DNA of 64,000 bases, taken from positions 62,001 to 126,000 of the forward strand of contig NZ_JAUYTR010000011.1 of assembly GCF_030695065.1 (NCBI RefSeq). Direction: 5' to 3'. The notes below the pieces were generated by a model. The model saw nothing but the letters and a program-made list of their open reading frames with translations. It was not told the DNA's origin and did no database searches. This stretch comes from Sediminibacterium sp. Lineage in GTDB: Bacteria > Bacteroidota > Bacteroidia > Chitinophagales > Chitinophagaceae. This document shows, piece after piece, positions 1 to 9,310 of this stretch (position 1 is the stretch's first letter; the number at the start of each line of letters is the position of its first letter). The translations under genes were made by a program, and so were the position numbers.

Positions 1-3000
1 AAGTAGACCTTACCTGGAAATTGATTTCCGCCATTATGATCTGAACCAATATTTAAAATGTATTGACCATTGTACTGACCATCTCTTTGTTGAATTACAG
101 TCATTGGTGAACCAGAGCTGGTTTTAACCCATACTGATAATCCAAAATTAATAGTACCGTTTAATGAAGCACTAGTACCAAAATTGACGTATTGGTTTAG
201 GTTGCCATTGAAACTAAGTGCATTTCCAGATATGCCTGGTACAAAAGTTATTGAACCCACATTTGCTCCAGTAACAGCGCCCTTTGAATCATTTGCATTA
301 TTCTCGAAGTTAAATTCGTGAACCAAATCAGTCTTCATTCCACTACCCATAGACTCATACATCAGGCTGCTAGTAATAGCACTAAAATCAGAAACATTTA
401 ATGCTATTTGCGTTGGAATTGATTCACAAGTAACAATAATATTTGCCGGCGGATTACTAATAACAGGTGGTTGGATATCTAGCACTGTTACGGTGAATGT
501 GCATGTTGCTGTACTACAAGTATTAGTTGCAGTAATAGTAACCGTTGTGGTTCCTATATTAAATGACTCTCCTGATCCTGTTCCTACTCCACTTCCTGTA
601 GTTGCACCACTAAATGTATAAGATAGAGTAGCTGTAGGTGTAGAAGTAACAGTAGCATTATAAGTAACGATTGCGCTATTGAATCCTGAAGCATTGTTGG
701 CAGTTTGATTGCTAGGACAACTCGTAAACACTGGCGCCTTATTCACTGTAATATTAACTGGCGCTGAAGTTGCAGAACAACCCGCTGCGTCCGTAACGGT
801 TACAGTATATGGTCCATCAACAGTAGCAGCAATGGACGGTGTTATTGCTCCGTTACTCCATAAATATGTTTGCCCAGCTGATGCTGTAGACACCCATGTA
901 GGATTATTAACTAAAGCACCAGTACCATTGCCAGCAGCATCTGCAGTTGATGTTCCTGTACCTTCATTAAACTTATAGTACCTAATTAAATTAGGCGTGC
1001 CTGATGGAATAGGAAGTGCAGCTGCATCAGATAATACTTGTGCATCTGTTCGCTGAACATTCCATATTCTGAAGTCGTCTATAGTTCCACTAAAAAATCG
1101 CTCATTGCCATTCCATGAACCAATACTATATGAAGCATTACCAACAACTGGAACCGATCCAAAGTATAGGCCAGTATTGATCAAGACTCCATTAACATAA
1201 AACTTCACATAATTTCCAAATCTAGAATAAACCACTGCTATGCGGTAGGTGGTATTTGGAACAAAATTAAAAGTACAATACTGATCTACTGGATTAGCTC
1301 CATTAATGGCAAACTGAAGGCGTCCATCAGGAAAGAATTGAAAATGAATTGTACCCGTGTACCAACTATTGTGGTTCATTAATACTTTAAAAGTACCGTC
1401 TGCTAGTACTGTTGGTGTTATGGTAGCTTCAATAGTAATATCATTTGTTGTAGCAAAACCATTAGGAACATTTACGTGTTGAGATCCATTAAACCTCAAA
1501 GCATATGGTGCAGCGTTTAACGGCACATTGGCTCCTTCACAAATGGTAGTTGCCCCATTGACTGCTATATCTGCTATTGGTTTACTAACAGTAACAGTGA
1601 ATGTTTTGGTTGATGTACCTAAAGTGTTTGTTGCTGTTGCAACAACTGTAGTTGTACCTATTGGAAATATTGAACCTGGCGCAATTGAATAAGTAATAGT
1701 TGAACTAGGAATTCCTACTGTTTCAGTTGCAGCAAAATTAACCACAGGATCACAGCTTACTATATTCGTTGGAACAACTATTGAAGGAGCAACTCCTGCA
1801 ATTACAGTGATGGTAAATTCTTGTTCAACATGAGAAGGATTACCATGGTGATAAATATCTTCTAATTCTAAATGAACAGTATTTGATCCAGCATTTGCTG
1901 CAGTAGGTGTACCTGTTAAAACAGCCGTGGTTGGGCTTGTTTGCGTAAGTGTTAACCAAGCTGGTTTTGTTGCAGCTACTATATCTAAATGATCACCAAA
2001 TGGAATATCAGGATCTGTAGCCACAATATTATAAGTAAAAGGTTGACCTGCCATCACCGTTAATGATGTTGGAGGTGTACTCGCAAATACTGGTGGCGTA
2101 TTTACTTCTATTTGATAATTATGTTGTGTAAATATGGAAGGCAAATTGCTTATAACAGCTTGAAAATTCAAATTGTGTAAGCCCCAATTTGCAGGGGTTG
2201 GCGTCCAACTTAATGTGGTTGTTGCTAAATTAGCGCCTGTTGTAGGAATTGCTGGTGAAAGCGTTGCTCCATTAGGAATGGTTGCAAATGCGATACTTAC
2301 ATTAGAACCTAAACTACTTGATGCAACAATTTGATCTTGGTGTAAAACACCAGTAAGTATTTGTCGAGCAGAATTCAGTACAGGTGTTGGTGCCACAAAA
2401 ACTGGAGCAGGTTCAGCTACCACTTTAATAGTAACCGAAGTTGAACTTTGTACACCTACATTATCGGTTGCACTAAAATTTAAAACAGTAGCGCTTCCAA
2501 TTGCAGCTCCATTAGGCGTGTAACTAAAACTGGTTACAGCAGGATTGCCAGTAGCTGGTAATGGATTCGCGCTAAAGTTGGCCAAACTGATGGCTGAATT
2601 TAAACCAGCAACTGATAAACTAACCGTACTATTAACATCAGGATCAGTTGCTCTAATTCCAAAACTTAAAGTTTGTCCTGCAATAACATTAAACTCGGCA
2701 CCATTAGCAGGGGTTACTGAATAATCAAAAGCAGGAGGATTAGATGGTCCAACCATATTAATTAAAAAGTCTAGAAAAATAGTATTCCCATCATTATCTT
2801 TTACGGTAATCATGGCATTGTATTGTTGCCCTATTGATTTACCTACCGTATTGAAAGTGATTACACCTGCAGGAGAAATAGAAAACCCAGTTGGATTAGA
2901 AGAGTTGATTAAACTTCCAGTAAAAGCAGGAGTAGCAAATGTGAAAGTTGTACCAGCGTCAGGATCTGATACTGGAACTGAATAGGTTGCGGCAGGAGCA

Positions 3001-3527
3001 CCAATAGGCATATTGATGATTGCTGGCATATTCGATACCGGCGGATTACCTGGTGCATTGGTGTTTAGAATACAATAAACATCCCAAGGTTGATTGGCGT
3101 TATTTGAGATGGTACTAATTTTAGCATTACTCGCAAAACTTAACCTTGTTGGGGTTGCTGATTTATTTAATACTACCGTAGCAGTTGCAATATGATTTCT
3201 CCATTGGCCGGAAGGATCTAGTACCAATGGACCTGTTACAAGGAATGATCCAGTATTTCCTCCTGATCTAACAATAGAGTGTGAAGGTGTAGTTGTTCCA
3301 AAATTCCATGCCAAGTTCCAAGATGTAGACAAGGTAACTTGATAAGTAACAGTGGTAGGCGTTTCAGACAATCGTGTTGCTGTCATCACACCATATCTAA
3401 AGTGCGATCCAAATACAGCAATTGTACTACTCATTAAAAAGAATAATACAAAAAATGTCTTTTTCCATTGAACGGAAAAGGTAGACTTTTCCGTTATGGG
3501 AATAGTTGGGCAGGTAGAAATTCGCAT
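1..3527 (-). CDS. giant secreted multidomain adhesin-like protein (3' end outside window)
   Basis: An open frame reads without a stop from an ATG at 3525-3527 to the left edge, giving 1175 residues, so the C-terminus is missing. A basic start and a hydrophobic stretch near residues 22-40 form a signal peptide, followed by an N-terminal SHFRYG domain. Next come several cadherin/He_PIG-type Ig-like repeats (about residues 165-600, with phrases such as VSDPDAG and IVATDPDIPFGDHL), a LamG/concanavalin-like domain (about 670-870, ending in DDFRIWNVQRT), an Ig-like segment, an HYR-like domain (about 930-1015) and the start of a second LamG domain. This architecture is known from Bacteroidota cell-surface or type IX-secreted proteins involved in adhesion or glycan binding. 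The C-terminal sorting domain that would confirm the secretion route lies outside the window. The exact function is unknown. Confidence 0.85.
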   Translation of the reverse strand, partial: MRISTCPTIPITEKSTFSVQWKKTFFVLFFLMSSTIAVFGSHFRYGVMTATRLSETPTTVTYQVTLSTSWNLAWNFGTTTPSHSIVRSGGNTGSFLVTGPLVLDPSGQWRNHIATATVVLNKSATPTRLSFASNAKISTISNNANQPWDVYCILNTNAPGNPPVSNMPAIINMPIGAPAATYSVPVSDPDAGTTFTFATPAFTGSLINSSNPTGFSISPAGVITFNTVGKSIGQQYNAMITVKDNDGNTIFLDFLINMVGPSNPPAFDYSVTPANGAEFNVIAGQTLSFGIRATDPDVNSTVSLSVAGLNSAISLANFSANPLPATGNPAVTSFSYTPNGAAIGSATVLNFSATDNVGVQSSTSVTIKVVAEPAPVFVAPTPVLNSARQILTGVLHQDQIVASSSLGSNVSIAFATIPNGATLSPAIPTTGANLATTTLSWTPTPANWGLHNLNFQAVISNLPSIFTQHNYQIEVNTPPVFASTPPTSLTVMAGQPFTYNIVATDPDIPFGDHLDIVAATKPAWLTLTQTSPTTAVLTGTPTAANAGSNTVHLELEDIYHHGNPSHVEQEFTITVIAGVAPSIVVPTNIVSCDPVVNFAATETVGIPSSTITYSIAPGSIFPIGTTTVVATATNTLGTSTKTFTVTVSKPIADIAVNGATTICEGANVPLNAAPYALRFNGSQHVNVPNGFATTNDITIEATITPTVLADGTFKVLMNHNSWYTGTIHFQFFPDGRLQFAINGANPVDQYCTFNFVPNTTYRIAVVYSRFGNYVKFYVNGVLINTGLYFGSVPVVGNASYSIGSWNGNERFFSGTIDDFRIWNVQRTDAQVLSDAAALPIPSGTPNLIRYYKFNEGTGTSTADAAGNGTGALVNNPTWVSTASAGQTYLWSNGAITPSIAATVDGPYTVTVTDAAGCSATSAPVNITVNKAPVFTSCPSNQTANNASGFNSAIVTYNATVTSTPTATLSYTFSGATTGSGVGTGSGESFNIGTTTVTITATNTCSTATCTFTVTVLDIQPPVISNPPANIIVTCESIPTQIALNVSDFSAITSSLMYESMGSGMKTDLVHEFNFENNANDSKGAVTGANVGSITFVPGISGNALSFNGNLNQYVNFGTSASLNGTINFGLSVWVKTSSGSPMTVIQQRDGQYNGQYILNIGSDHNGGNQFPGKVY

Positions 3528-3637
3528 AGGTTTCTTTAATTAAGTATGAATAAATCAACGATTTTGGACTAGGGAATAAAAATGAGGAGTTGATTTATTC
3601 CATTGGATTTTAAGCAGTAAATATAGATTATTACGCA

Positions 3638-3672
3638 ACAAAAAAAAGAAAATGTTAATAAACATTTTCTTT
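3638..3672 (-). terminator. rho-independent terminator of hemH-hemJ
   Basis: On the minus strand a perfect 12-bp stem (3661-3672 pairing with 3645-3656) with a 4-base loop is followed directly by a run of T residues (the A run at 3640-3647 of the plus strand). It lies 28 bases after the hemJ stop and in the right direction to end that transcript before the giant surface protein begins. Confidence 0.75.
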
Positions 3673-3699
3673 ACTTAAGTATGCATTAAAGTTAACATG

Positions 3700-4248
3700 T
3701 TAACTTGACCGCCACTTTCTATACAATCGAATTGCGATAATTAGGACTGATATCAAAGCGATTATACCAATCACCATCCAAAAAAAACTAATCCATTGTT
3801 TTACAACAACCAACGCAACTATGGCAAAAAGAAGAAGCGTAGGTACTTCATTCCAATAACGAATTTGTTGAGCAGTGTAAGGATATTGCTCATCCTCTAT
3901 TTTATTAATTAAATACTGCAATGAAAAATGAAAGGCGTACAAAAGGACCACTAATAAAATTTTGAGTTGAAACCATATTCCTTCTTTTGTAAAAAAAATG
4001 CTAAACCATTTACCGTTGATTGCTACAATTATACCAAGTATTAAGGTTATGATTGCAGATGGCCAAGTAATTGCCAGCCATAATCTATTCAACATAATTT
4101 TTAATTGAGTCTGTATGATTAGTCTTTCAGACGATGGTTTTGAATTAGCTTCAATTATATAAATAAGTAACCTAGGAACATAAAAAAGACCTGCAAACCA
4201 AGTCACAACAAAAATGATATGCAGCGCTTTTAAATAAGGATACATCAA
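3700..4248 (-). CDS. hemJ: protoporphyrinogen IX oxidase HemJ
   Basis: This 182-residue membrane protein of the HemJ/UPF0093 (CopD-like) family oxidises protoporphyrinogen IX to protoporphyrin IX in the inner membrane. It has about five hydrophobic segments and the family start LKALHIIFVVTWFAGLFYVP, in which the histidine at residue 10 belongs to the conserved haem-binding positions of the family. The length matches HemJ (about 140-190). It follows hemH by 8 bases, which fits the last two steps of the pathway. No hemG or hemY is visible, so HemJ probably supplies this step. The family assignment is by recognition; HemJ proteins have often been annotated only as 'membrane protein'. Confidence 0.88.
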   Translation of the reverse strand: MMYPYLKALHIIFVVTWFAGLFYVPRLLIYIIEANSKPSSERLIIQTQLKIMLNRLWLAITWPSAIITLILGIIVAINGKWFSIFFTKEGIWFQLKILLVVLLYAFHFSLQYLINKIEDEQYPYTAQQIRYWNEVPTLLLFAIVALVVVKQWISFFWMVIGIIALISVLIIAIRLYRKWRSS

Positions 4249-4256
4249 CTATAGCT

Positions 4257-5276
4257 TTAACGATAAGAATTAATAATTTGATCTACAGCATTTATCCAAG
4301 TGCTTTGTGCATTTAAACAAGGAATCATTGTAAAAGATTCCCCACCCGCTTTTAAAAATATTTCTTTCCCTTCTTCAGCAATTTCTTCTAAAGTTTCTAA
4401 ACAATCAGAAACAAAAGCGGGACATGCAATTAATAAATTCTTAACACCTTCAGCAGGCAATTCTTTTAATCTTGCTGCTGTGTAGGGTGTAAGCCATTTA
4501 TCTTGTCCTAAACGAGATTGAAATGTTTGTTCAAAAAGATTTGGTGCTAGCCCAAGCTTATTGGCAACTAAATTAGTGGTTTCAAAGGTTTGATGACGAT
4601 AGCAAAATTCGTGTGATGCACAAGATACATTACAACAATCTTTCACTTTTAAACAATGATTTAAAGTAATATCGCCCTTTTTAATATGACGCTCAGGAAC
4701 GCCATGATAGCTTAATAACAACTTATCAAATGGATTCTTTAAAAATGGAGCAATAGAATCTGCCAATGCATTTATGTAGTAAGTATTATTATAATAAGGT
4801 GGAATAGTAGTAAGCTTGAAAGGATAATATTTCTCCTTGTGAATTTGTTGAGCATATTCAACAGCAGTCTCAAAACTACTCATTGCATAATGCGGGTATA
4901 AAGGGAATAGAATCACTTCTTCCAAATCGGGTATATTACTCATTAAACTATCATAAGCTTGAGATGGATGTGGATTTCCATACCGCATACATACTTCCAC
5001 CAATTCAGGTATTTTAGAAGAAAGCGCATGTTGCAATTCATAGGTATTAACCAATAATGGTGAACCTTCTTTAGTCCATATTGATTGATAAGCATGAGCA
5101 GATTTAGGCGAACGAAATGGAACTATAATACCTTTAACCAATAAGGTCCTCAGTATAAAAGGAATATCAATCACTTTTTCATCCATTAAAAATTCTTTCA
5201 GATATATCTTCACATCGCTTACTGATGGGGAATTAGGCGAACCCAAATTCATTAAAAGAATCCCTTTTTTAGTCAT
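4257..5276 (-). CDS. hemH: ferrochelatase HemH
   Basis: This 339-residue protein inserts ferrous iron into protoporphyrin IX, the last haem step. The start LLMNLGSPNSP, the catalytic SYHGVPERH (His191) and the C-terminal CPAFVSDCLETLEEI are diagnostic of ferrochelatase. Residues 208-225 contain five cysteines (208, 214, 215, 219, 225). Internal cysteines of this kind ligate a [2Fe-2S] cluster in some bacterial ferrochelatases, so a cluster is possible here. The gene is the first of a two-gene operon with hemJ and is divergent from hemA, from which it is separated by 146 bases. Normal family length; no sign of damage. Confidence 0.96.
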   Translation of the reverse strand: MTKKGILLMNLGSPNSPSVSDVKIYLKEFLMDEKVIDIPFILRTLLVKGIIVPFRSPKSAHAYQSIWTKEGSPLLVNTYELQHALSSKIPELVEVCMRYGNPHPSQAYDSLMSNIPDLEEVILFPLYPHYAMSSFETAVEYAQQIHKEKYYPFKLTTIPPYYNNTYYINALADSIAPFLKNPFDKLLLSYHGVPERHIKKGDITLNHCLKVKDCCNVSCASHEFCYRHQTFETTNLVANKLGLAPNLFEQTFQSRLGQDKWLTPYTAARLKELPAEGVKNLLIACPAFVSDCLETLEEIAEEGKEIFLKAGGESFTMIPCLNAQSTWINAVDQIINSYR

Positions 5277-5394
5277 ATAAGAATTAATATTATTAAGAAG
5301 ACAAAGTTCAAGATAAAAGAAAGAATAAATAAGATTTTATAAAATGATTTTATAAAAAAGACAGTATCGTGACATACTCCAAGTAGCTACAAAA

Positions 5395-5402
5395 TAACTT
5401 TG
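5395..5402 (+). promoter_or_regulatory. candidate -7 box of hemA operon promoter
   Basis: TAACTTTG is a full match to the Bacteroidota -7 consensus TAnnTTTG, 20 bases before the hemA ATG. A transcript starting a few bases downstream would have a very short leader. No clean TTG -33 element is seen at the expected distance, so support rests on the -7 box and its position in the hemH/hemA divergent gap. Confidence 0.5.
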
Positions 5403-5422
5403 CTGTTATACTATACAGATTT

Positions 5423-6619
5423 ATGAATTTATTTCAATTCATTTTAGTAGGCATTAATTATAAGAAAACTGAAGCTTCAACACGTGGACTATTTGCAATA
5501 AATAATCAAGAAAACAGTTCACTGCTTAAAGCAGCAAAAAAGGAAGGCATTGAACAATTATTTGTTTTGAGCACTTGCAATAGAACAGAAGTATACGCAG
5601 TTTGTGATTCTATTGAAAAGGTTTTTAAAATATTAGCAACACATACTAAAGGCGGAATAGCTTTATTAAAAGAAAAAGCTTACTGCAAATATTCTGAAGA
5701 AGCTATTCAGCATTTGTTTGAAGTAGCTGCTGGTATTGATTCTCAAATATTAGGAGATTATGAAATAATTGGACAATTAAAAAATTCTTTTAAAATAGCT
5801 AAACAAGAAAAAGTTGTCGGTGCCTTTTTAGAGAGACTATTTAATACAGTTTTGCAATCATCAAAAGCCATAAAGAATAATACTAATTTAAGTAGTGGAA
5901 CAACTTCCATTTCTTTTGCAGCAATACAATATATACTTGACCATATTACCGAGCCTAGCTCAAAAATTTTTATAGTAATTGGCACTGGTAAAATTGGAAT
6001 TAATACTTGTAAAAATATCAAAGACTATATCAATCCCAAAGAATTATGGGCATCCAATAGAACTGAGGAAAAAGCCGTAAGTCTGGCAAATGAGCTCAAT
6101 ATAACAGTACAGCCATTTGAACACATGAATGAAAACATCCAGAAAGCAGATGTAGTAATAGTCGCGACCAACTCAGCTGATTATATAATAAAAAAAGAAA
6201 ATGTTTTTTCAGATAAGTCAAGATGTTTTATAGACTTATCTATTCCGAACAATATAGATGTTTCAATCTCAACAATATCACAGCAAACGTTAATCAACAT
6301 AGATGATTTATCTAAAATTAATGATCAAACACTATCATTAAGAAAATCTAATATTCCGAAAGCCCTAGAAATTATTGCTATGCATGTTAATGAATTTAAT
6401 GAGTGGCATCGATTAAGAAAATTTGCACCTGTTTTAAAACTATTAAAAACAAGTTTGGATACATTAAACCTTCAATCAACAAAAGCAAGTCAATCTAATT
6501 CTAAGGAAGTAAATTTTATAGTGAATAAAGTTGCTACTGAATTAAGGACTAAGCAACAGCCATCTTGTTTTTACATGCAAGCAGTTCAGGATTTTATAAA
6601 ACAACCCAATTTCAATTAA
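5423..6619 (+). CDS. hemA: glutamyl-tRNA reductase HemA
   Basis: This 398-residue NADPH-dependent enzyme reduces glutamyl-tRNA to glutamate-1-semialdehyde, the committed step of C5-pathway tetrapyrrole synthesis. The N-terminal catalytic domain carries STCNRTEVYAV with the nucleophilic cysteine at residue 52. A Rossmann segment (FIVIGTGKIG, near residue 185) and a helical C-terminal dimerisation domain follow. It is the first gene of a seven-gene haem operon. Its TAA stop overlaps the hemC start by one base (TAATG at 6617-6621), implying translational coupling. The upstream gap holds a TAACTTTG promoter box. Confidence 0.96.
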   Translation: MNLFQFILVGINYKKTEASTRGLFAINNQENSSLLKAAKKEGIEQLFVLSTCNRTEVYAVCDSIEKVFKILATHTKGGIALLKEKAYCKYSEEAIQHLFEVAAGIDSQILGDYEIIGQLKNSFKIAKQEKVVGAFLERLFNTVLQSSKAIKNNTNLSSGTTSISFAAIQYILDHITEPSSKIFIVIGTGKIGINTCKNIKDYINPKELWASNRTEEKAVSLANELNITVQPFEHMNENIQKADVVIVATNSADYIIKKENVFSDKSRCFIDLSIPNNIDVSISTISQQTLINIDDLSKINDQTLSLRKSNIPKALEIIAMHVNEFNEWHRLRKFAPVLKLLKTSLDTLNLQSTKASQSNSKEVNFIVNKVATELRTKQQPSCFYMQAVQDFIKQPNFN

Positions 6620-7572
6620 TGAAGTCAATTTGGAAAATTGGAACGAGAGAAAGTAAATTGGCATTGTGGCAAGCCAATTTAGTAAAGGATTTACTAGAAT
6701 TGCAGGGAGAAAAAGCAGAATTAGTTCTTGTAAAATCTGAGGGTGATATTGATTTAGTTACGCCACTTTATGAAATGGGTGTTCAAGGAATATTTACTAA
6801 ATCTTTAGATACTGCCTTACTAAAAGAATCCATTGATATTGCTGTACACTCAATGAAAGATGTGCCAACAAAATTACCAGAAGGTATCGTACAAGTGGCT
6901 GTTTTACCTAGAGCATCTTATAAAGATGTGTTTGTTATAAATCATTCAATTGATAACAATGCTTGTACAGAATTACTTGGGAGAGAGGAGAATGATTTTT
7001 TTAAAGAAATACCGATAACACTTGCTACAAGCAGTATCAGAAGAAAAGCACAATGGTTAAATAGATTCCCTCAACACCAAATAGAATCAATAAGAGGAAA
7101 CGTAAATTCCAGACTACAAAAAGTATATGAGAGCAGATGGAATGGGGCCATTTTTGCAAAAGCTGGATTAGAAAGAATTGGAATTTTGCCTAAAGATGCC
7201 ATAGAACTTGATTGGATGCTTCCAGCACCGGCACAAGGTGCAATAGTTTTAGTTACAAGAGACGATAATCAAGCACTTATCCAATTATTAAATACACTAA
7301 ATGATTATCATACAGACTTATGTACAAAAATAGAGCGAGACTTTTTAAGAACCTTATTAGGCGGTTGTACTACACCCATTAGCGCATTAGCAGAAGTTAA
7401 AGAAGAGTTGGTTCACTTTTCTGGACAATTACTATCAGTTGATGGGTCAGAGAAAATAGAAATCAGTAGCATTAAGCCAATTTCAGAATCAAAAAACATA
7501 GGTATAAATGCTGGATTAGAGATTCTTGCAAATGGTGGAACCGCTATTATACAAAAAATGAATTTACATTGA
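6619..7572 (+). CDS. hemC: porphobilinogen deaminase HemC
   Basis: Hydroxymethylbilane synthase of 317 residues polymerises four porphobilinogen units on a dipyrromethane cofactor. The protein begins KSIWKIGTRESKLALWQANL after Met, typical of the family. VHSMKDVPTKLPEG and ATSSIRRKAQ line the active site, and the cofactor-attachment cysteine lies in LGGCTTPISAL near residue 250. The reading frame is open further upstream to an ATG at 6565, but that would sit inside hemA and add 18 residues unlike HemC. The ATG at 6619, overlapping the hemA stop, is therefore chosen. Confidence 0.95.
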   Translation: MKSIWKIGTRESKLALWQANLVKDLLELQGEKAELVLVKSEGDIDLVTPLYEMGVQGIFTKSLDTALLKESIDIAVHSMKDVPTKLPEGIVQVAVLPRASYKDVFVINHSIDNNACTELLGREENDFFKEIPITLATSSIRRKAQWLNRFPQHQIESIRGNVNSRLQKVYESRWNGAIFAKAGLERIGILPKDAIELDWMLPAPAQGAIVLVTRDDNQALIQLLNTLNDYHTDLCTKIERDFLRTLLGGCTTPISALAEVKEELVHFSGQLLSVDGSEKIEISSIKPISESKNIGINAGLEILANGGTAIIQKMNLH

Positions 7573-8273
7573 TTAATCCTATTCAAATATTATTTACAGG
7601 GCAAACCCTAGATAAAGAAATTGTGAAGGATATCCCAAATGGGTTTCATATAGATCATTTGCCATTTATTGAAACAATACCCACAAGAGACCAAAAAACA
7701 ATTGAAGCATTACAAACAATCAGTAATCAAAAAGCAGTACTTGTAATCACTAGCCCAATTGCGGCAGAATGGACAAATGGAATTATTCAACATATTCCTG
7801 ACTGGTCAATTGCTTGTATGGAAGGAAAAACTGAAGGAGTATTAAAAGAAAACAATTGGGAAGACTTAATTAAATATAAAGCTGATAACAGCCTTACACT
7901 TGCTGAACAAATTGCATCCAATACCTCAAAAGAACAACCAATTTATTATTTGGGAAGTAATTTAAGATTAGAACATCTACCCTATTTTCTTCGAGAACAA
8001 GGATACACCTTACATGAAATTGAAGCTTATCAAACTAAATACGTAATCCAACCAATACAAAAAAAATACAACGCTATTGCGTTTTTAAGTCCAAGTGGTG
8101 TGAAAAGTTTTTTTAACCAACATGCTATAGATGAATCAACATCATTATTTGCAATAGGAGATACAACAGGCCAATCATTACAAGAAATCTCCAATAAGGA
8201 AGTGATTATATCACCACTAGTAAATCAGAAAGCACTCTTTAATACTATTTATAATTATTATCAACTGATATGA
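7569..8273 (+). CDS. hemD: uroporphyrinogen-III synthase HemD
   Basis: A 234-residue, poorly conserved protein in the position expected for HemD, which cyclises hydroxymethylbilane to uroporphyrinogen III. Recognisable features are the two-domain layout, the segment [12 protein letters not shown] near residue 175 and [10 protein letters not shown] near 195, both typical of the family. The start is an unusual TTG at 7569-7571 that overlaps the hemC stop in TTGA. No ATG in frame would leave a complete N-terminus. Its own stop overlaps the hemE start (ATGA, 8270-8273). Identity rests partly on context because HemD sequences diverge strongly. Confidence 0.87.
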   Translation: MINPIQILFTGQTLDKEIVKDIPNGFHIDHLPFIETIPTRDQKTIEALQTISNQKAVLVITSPIAAEWTNGIIQHIPDWSIACMEGKTEGVLKENNWEDLIKYKADNSLTLAEQIASNTSKEQPIYYLGSNLRLEHLPYFLREQGYTLHEIEAYQTKYVIQPIQKKYNAIAFLSPSGVKSFFNQHAIDESTSLFAIGDTTGQSLQEISNKEVIISPLVNQKALFNTIYNYYQLI

Positions 8274-9310
8274 ATTTAAAAAACGATTTATTATTAAAAG
8301 CCCTAAGAGGGGAAGATATTGAGCGAGTTCCTGTTTGGATGATGCGACAAGCAGGCAGGTATTTACCTGAATATATAAAAATTAGAGAAAAATATAGTTT
8401 TTTTGAAAGGTGTCAAACACCTGAATTAGCAGCAGAAATCACTATCCAACCAATAGATATCATTGGAGTAGATGCAGCTATATTATTCTCTGATATCTTG
8501 GTAGTGCCGCAAGCTATGGGCTTAGAAGTTCAATTAATAGAATCGAAGGGGCCTTATTTACCCAATCCAATAAAAACAAAAAAGGATTTCGAGAGAATAC
8601 GAGTTCCTGAAATTGATGAAACGTTGTTTTATGTGATGGACGCCATTAAATTAATCAAAGAAAGATTAGACAACAGAGTACCACTTATTGGTTTTGCTGG
8701 TGCGCCGTGGACCATTTTATGCTACATGGTACAAGGTAAAGGGAGTAAAACCTTTGATGAGGCTAAGGCATTCTGTTATCAAGAACCGGTATTGGCAAAT
8801 CAACTTTTGCAAATGATAACCGATACTACCATTGCATATTTAGAAGCACAAATTGAAGCAGGAGTAGATACTGTTCAAATTTTTGATAGCTGGGGAGGTC
8901 TTTTAAGTAAAGCAGATTTTGAATTGTTTTCACTACCCTATATTGAACAAATAGTAACCGCCATAAAATCGAAAGCACCTACAATAGTATTCGCAAAAGG
9001 GGCATGGTCATCACTGAATACCCTAAGTAAAACTGGAGCAGCAGCTTTGGGTTTAGATTGGTGTATTACTGCTCCAATGGCTCGTCAATTTGCCGGAAGC
9101 AATATAACCTTGCAAGGAAATTTTGATCCAGCAAAATTACTATCGCCCATTCCTACCATTGTTAAAGAGACTGAAACAATGTTAAAAGGATTTGGCAAGA
9201 GAAATTATATTGCCAACCTAGGTCATGGTATTTTGCCTAATGTTCCAGTAGATCATGCTAAAGCATTTGTAAACACCGTAAAAAACTTTGATTATTCAAA
9301 ACTGGCATAA
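8270..9310 (+). CDS. hemE: uroporphyrinogen decarboxylase HemE
   Basis: This 346-residue cytoplasmic enzyme removes the four acetate carboxyls of uroporphyrinogen III to give coproporphyrinogen III. The N-terminal signature [17 protein letters not shown] (the conserved arginines bind substrate carboxylates) and the mid-protein [20 protein letters not shown] are diagnostic. The family's conserved C-terminal GHGILPNVP is present. The length is standard. It is coupled to hemD by ATGA and to hemB by TAATG at 9308-9312, so three consecutive junctions in this operon have overlapping stop and start codons. Confidence 0.97.
   Translation: MNLKNDLLLKALRGEDIERVPVWMMRQAGRYLPEYIKIREKYSFFERCQTPELAAEITIQPIDIIGVDAAILFSDILVVPQAMGLEVQLIESKGPYLPNPIKTKKDFERIRVPEIDETLFYVMDAIKLIKERLDNRVPLIGFAGAPWTILCYMVQGKGSKTFDEAKAFCYQEPVLANQLLQMITDTTIAYLEAQIEAGVDTVQIFDSWGGLLSKADFELFSLPYIEQIVTAIKSKAPTIVFAKGAWSSLNTLSKTGAAALGLDWCITAPMARQFAGSNITLQGNFDPAKLLSPIPTIVKETETMLKGFGKRNYIANLGHGILPNVPVDHAKAFVNTVKNFDYSKLA

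Noticed and set aside
709..978. 89-codon plus-strand frame
   Set aside because: It lies antisense within the giant surface protein, whose frame is open throughout; the translation is low-complexity and unlike any protein.
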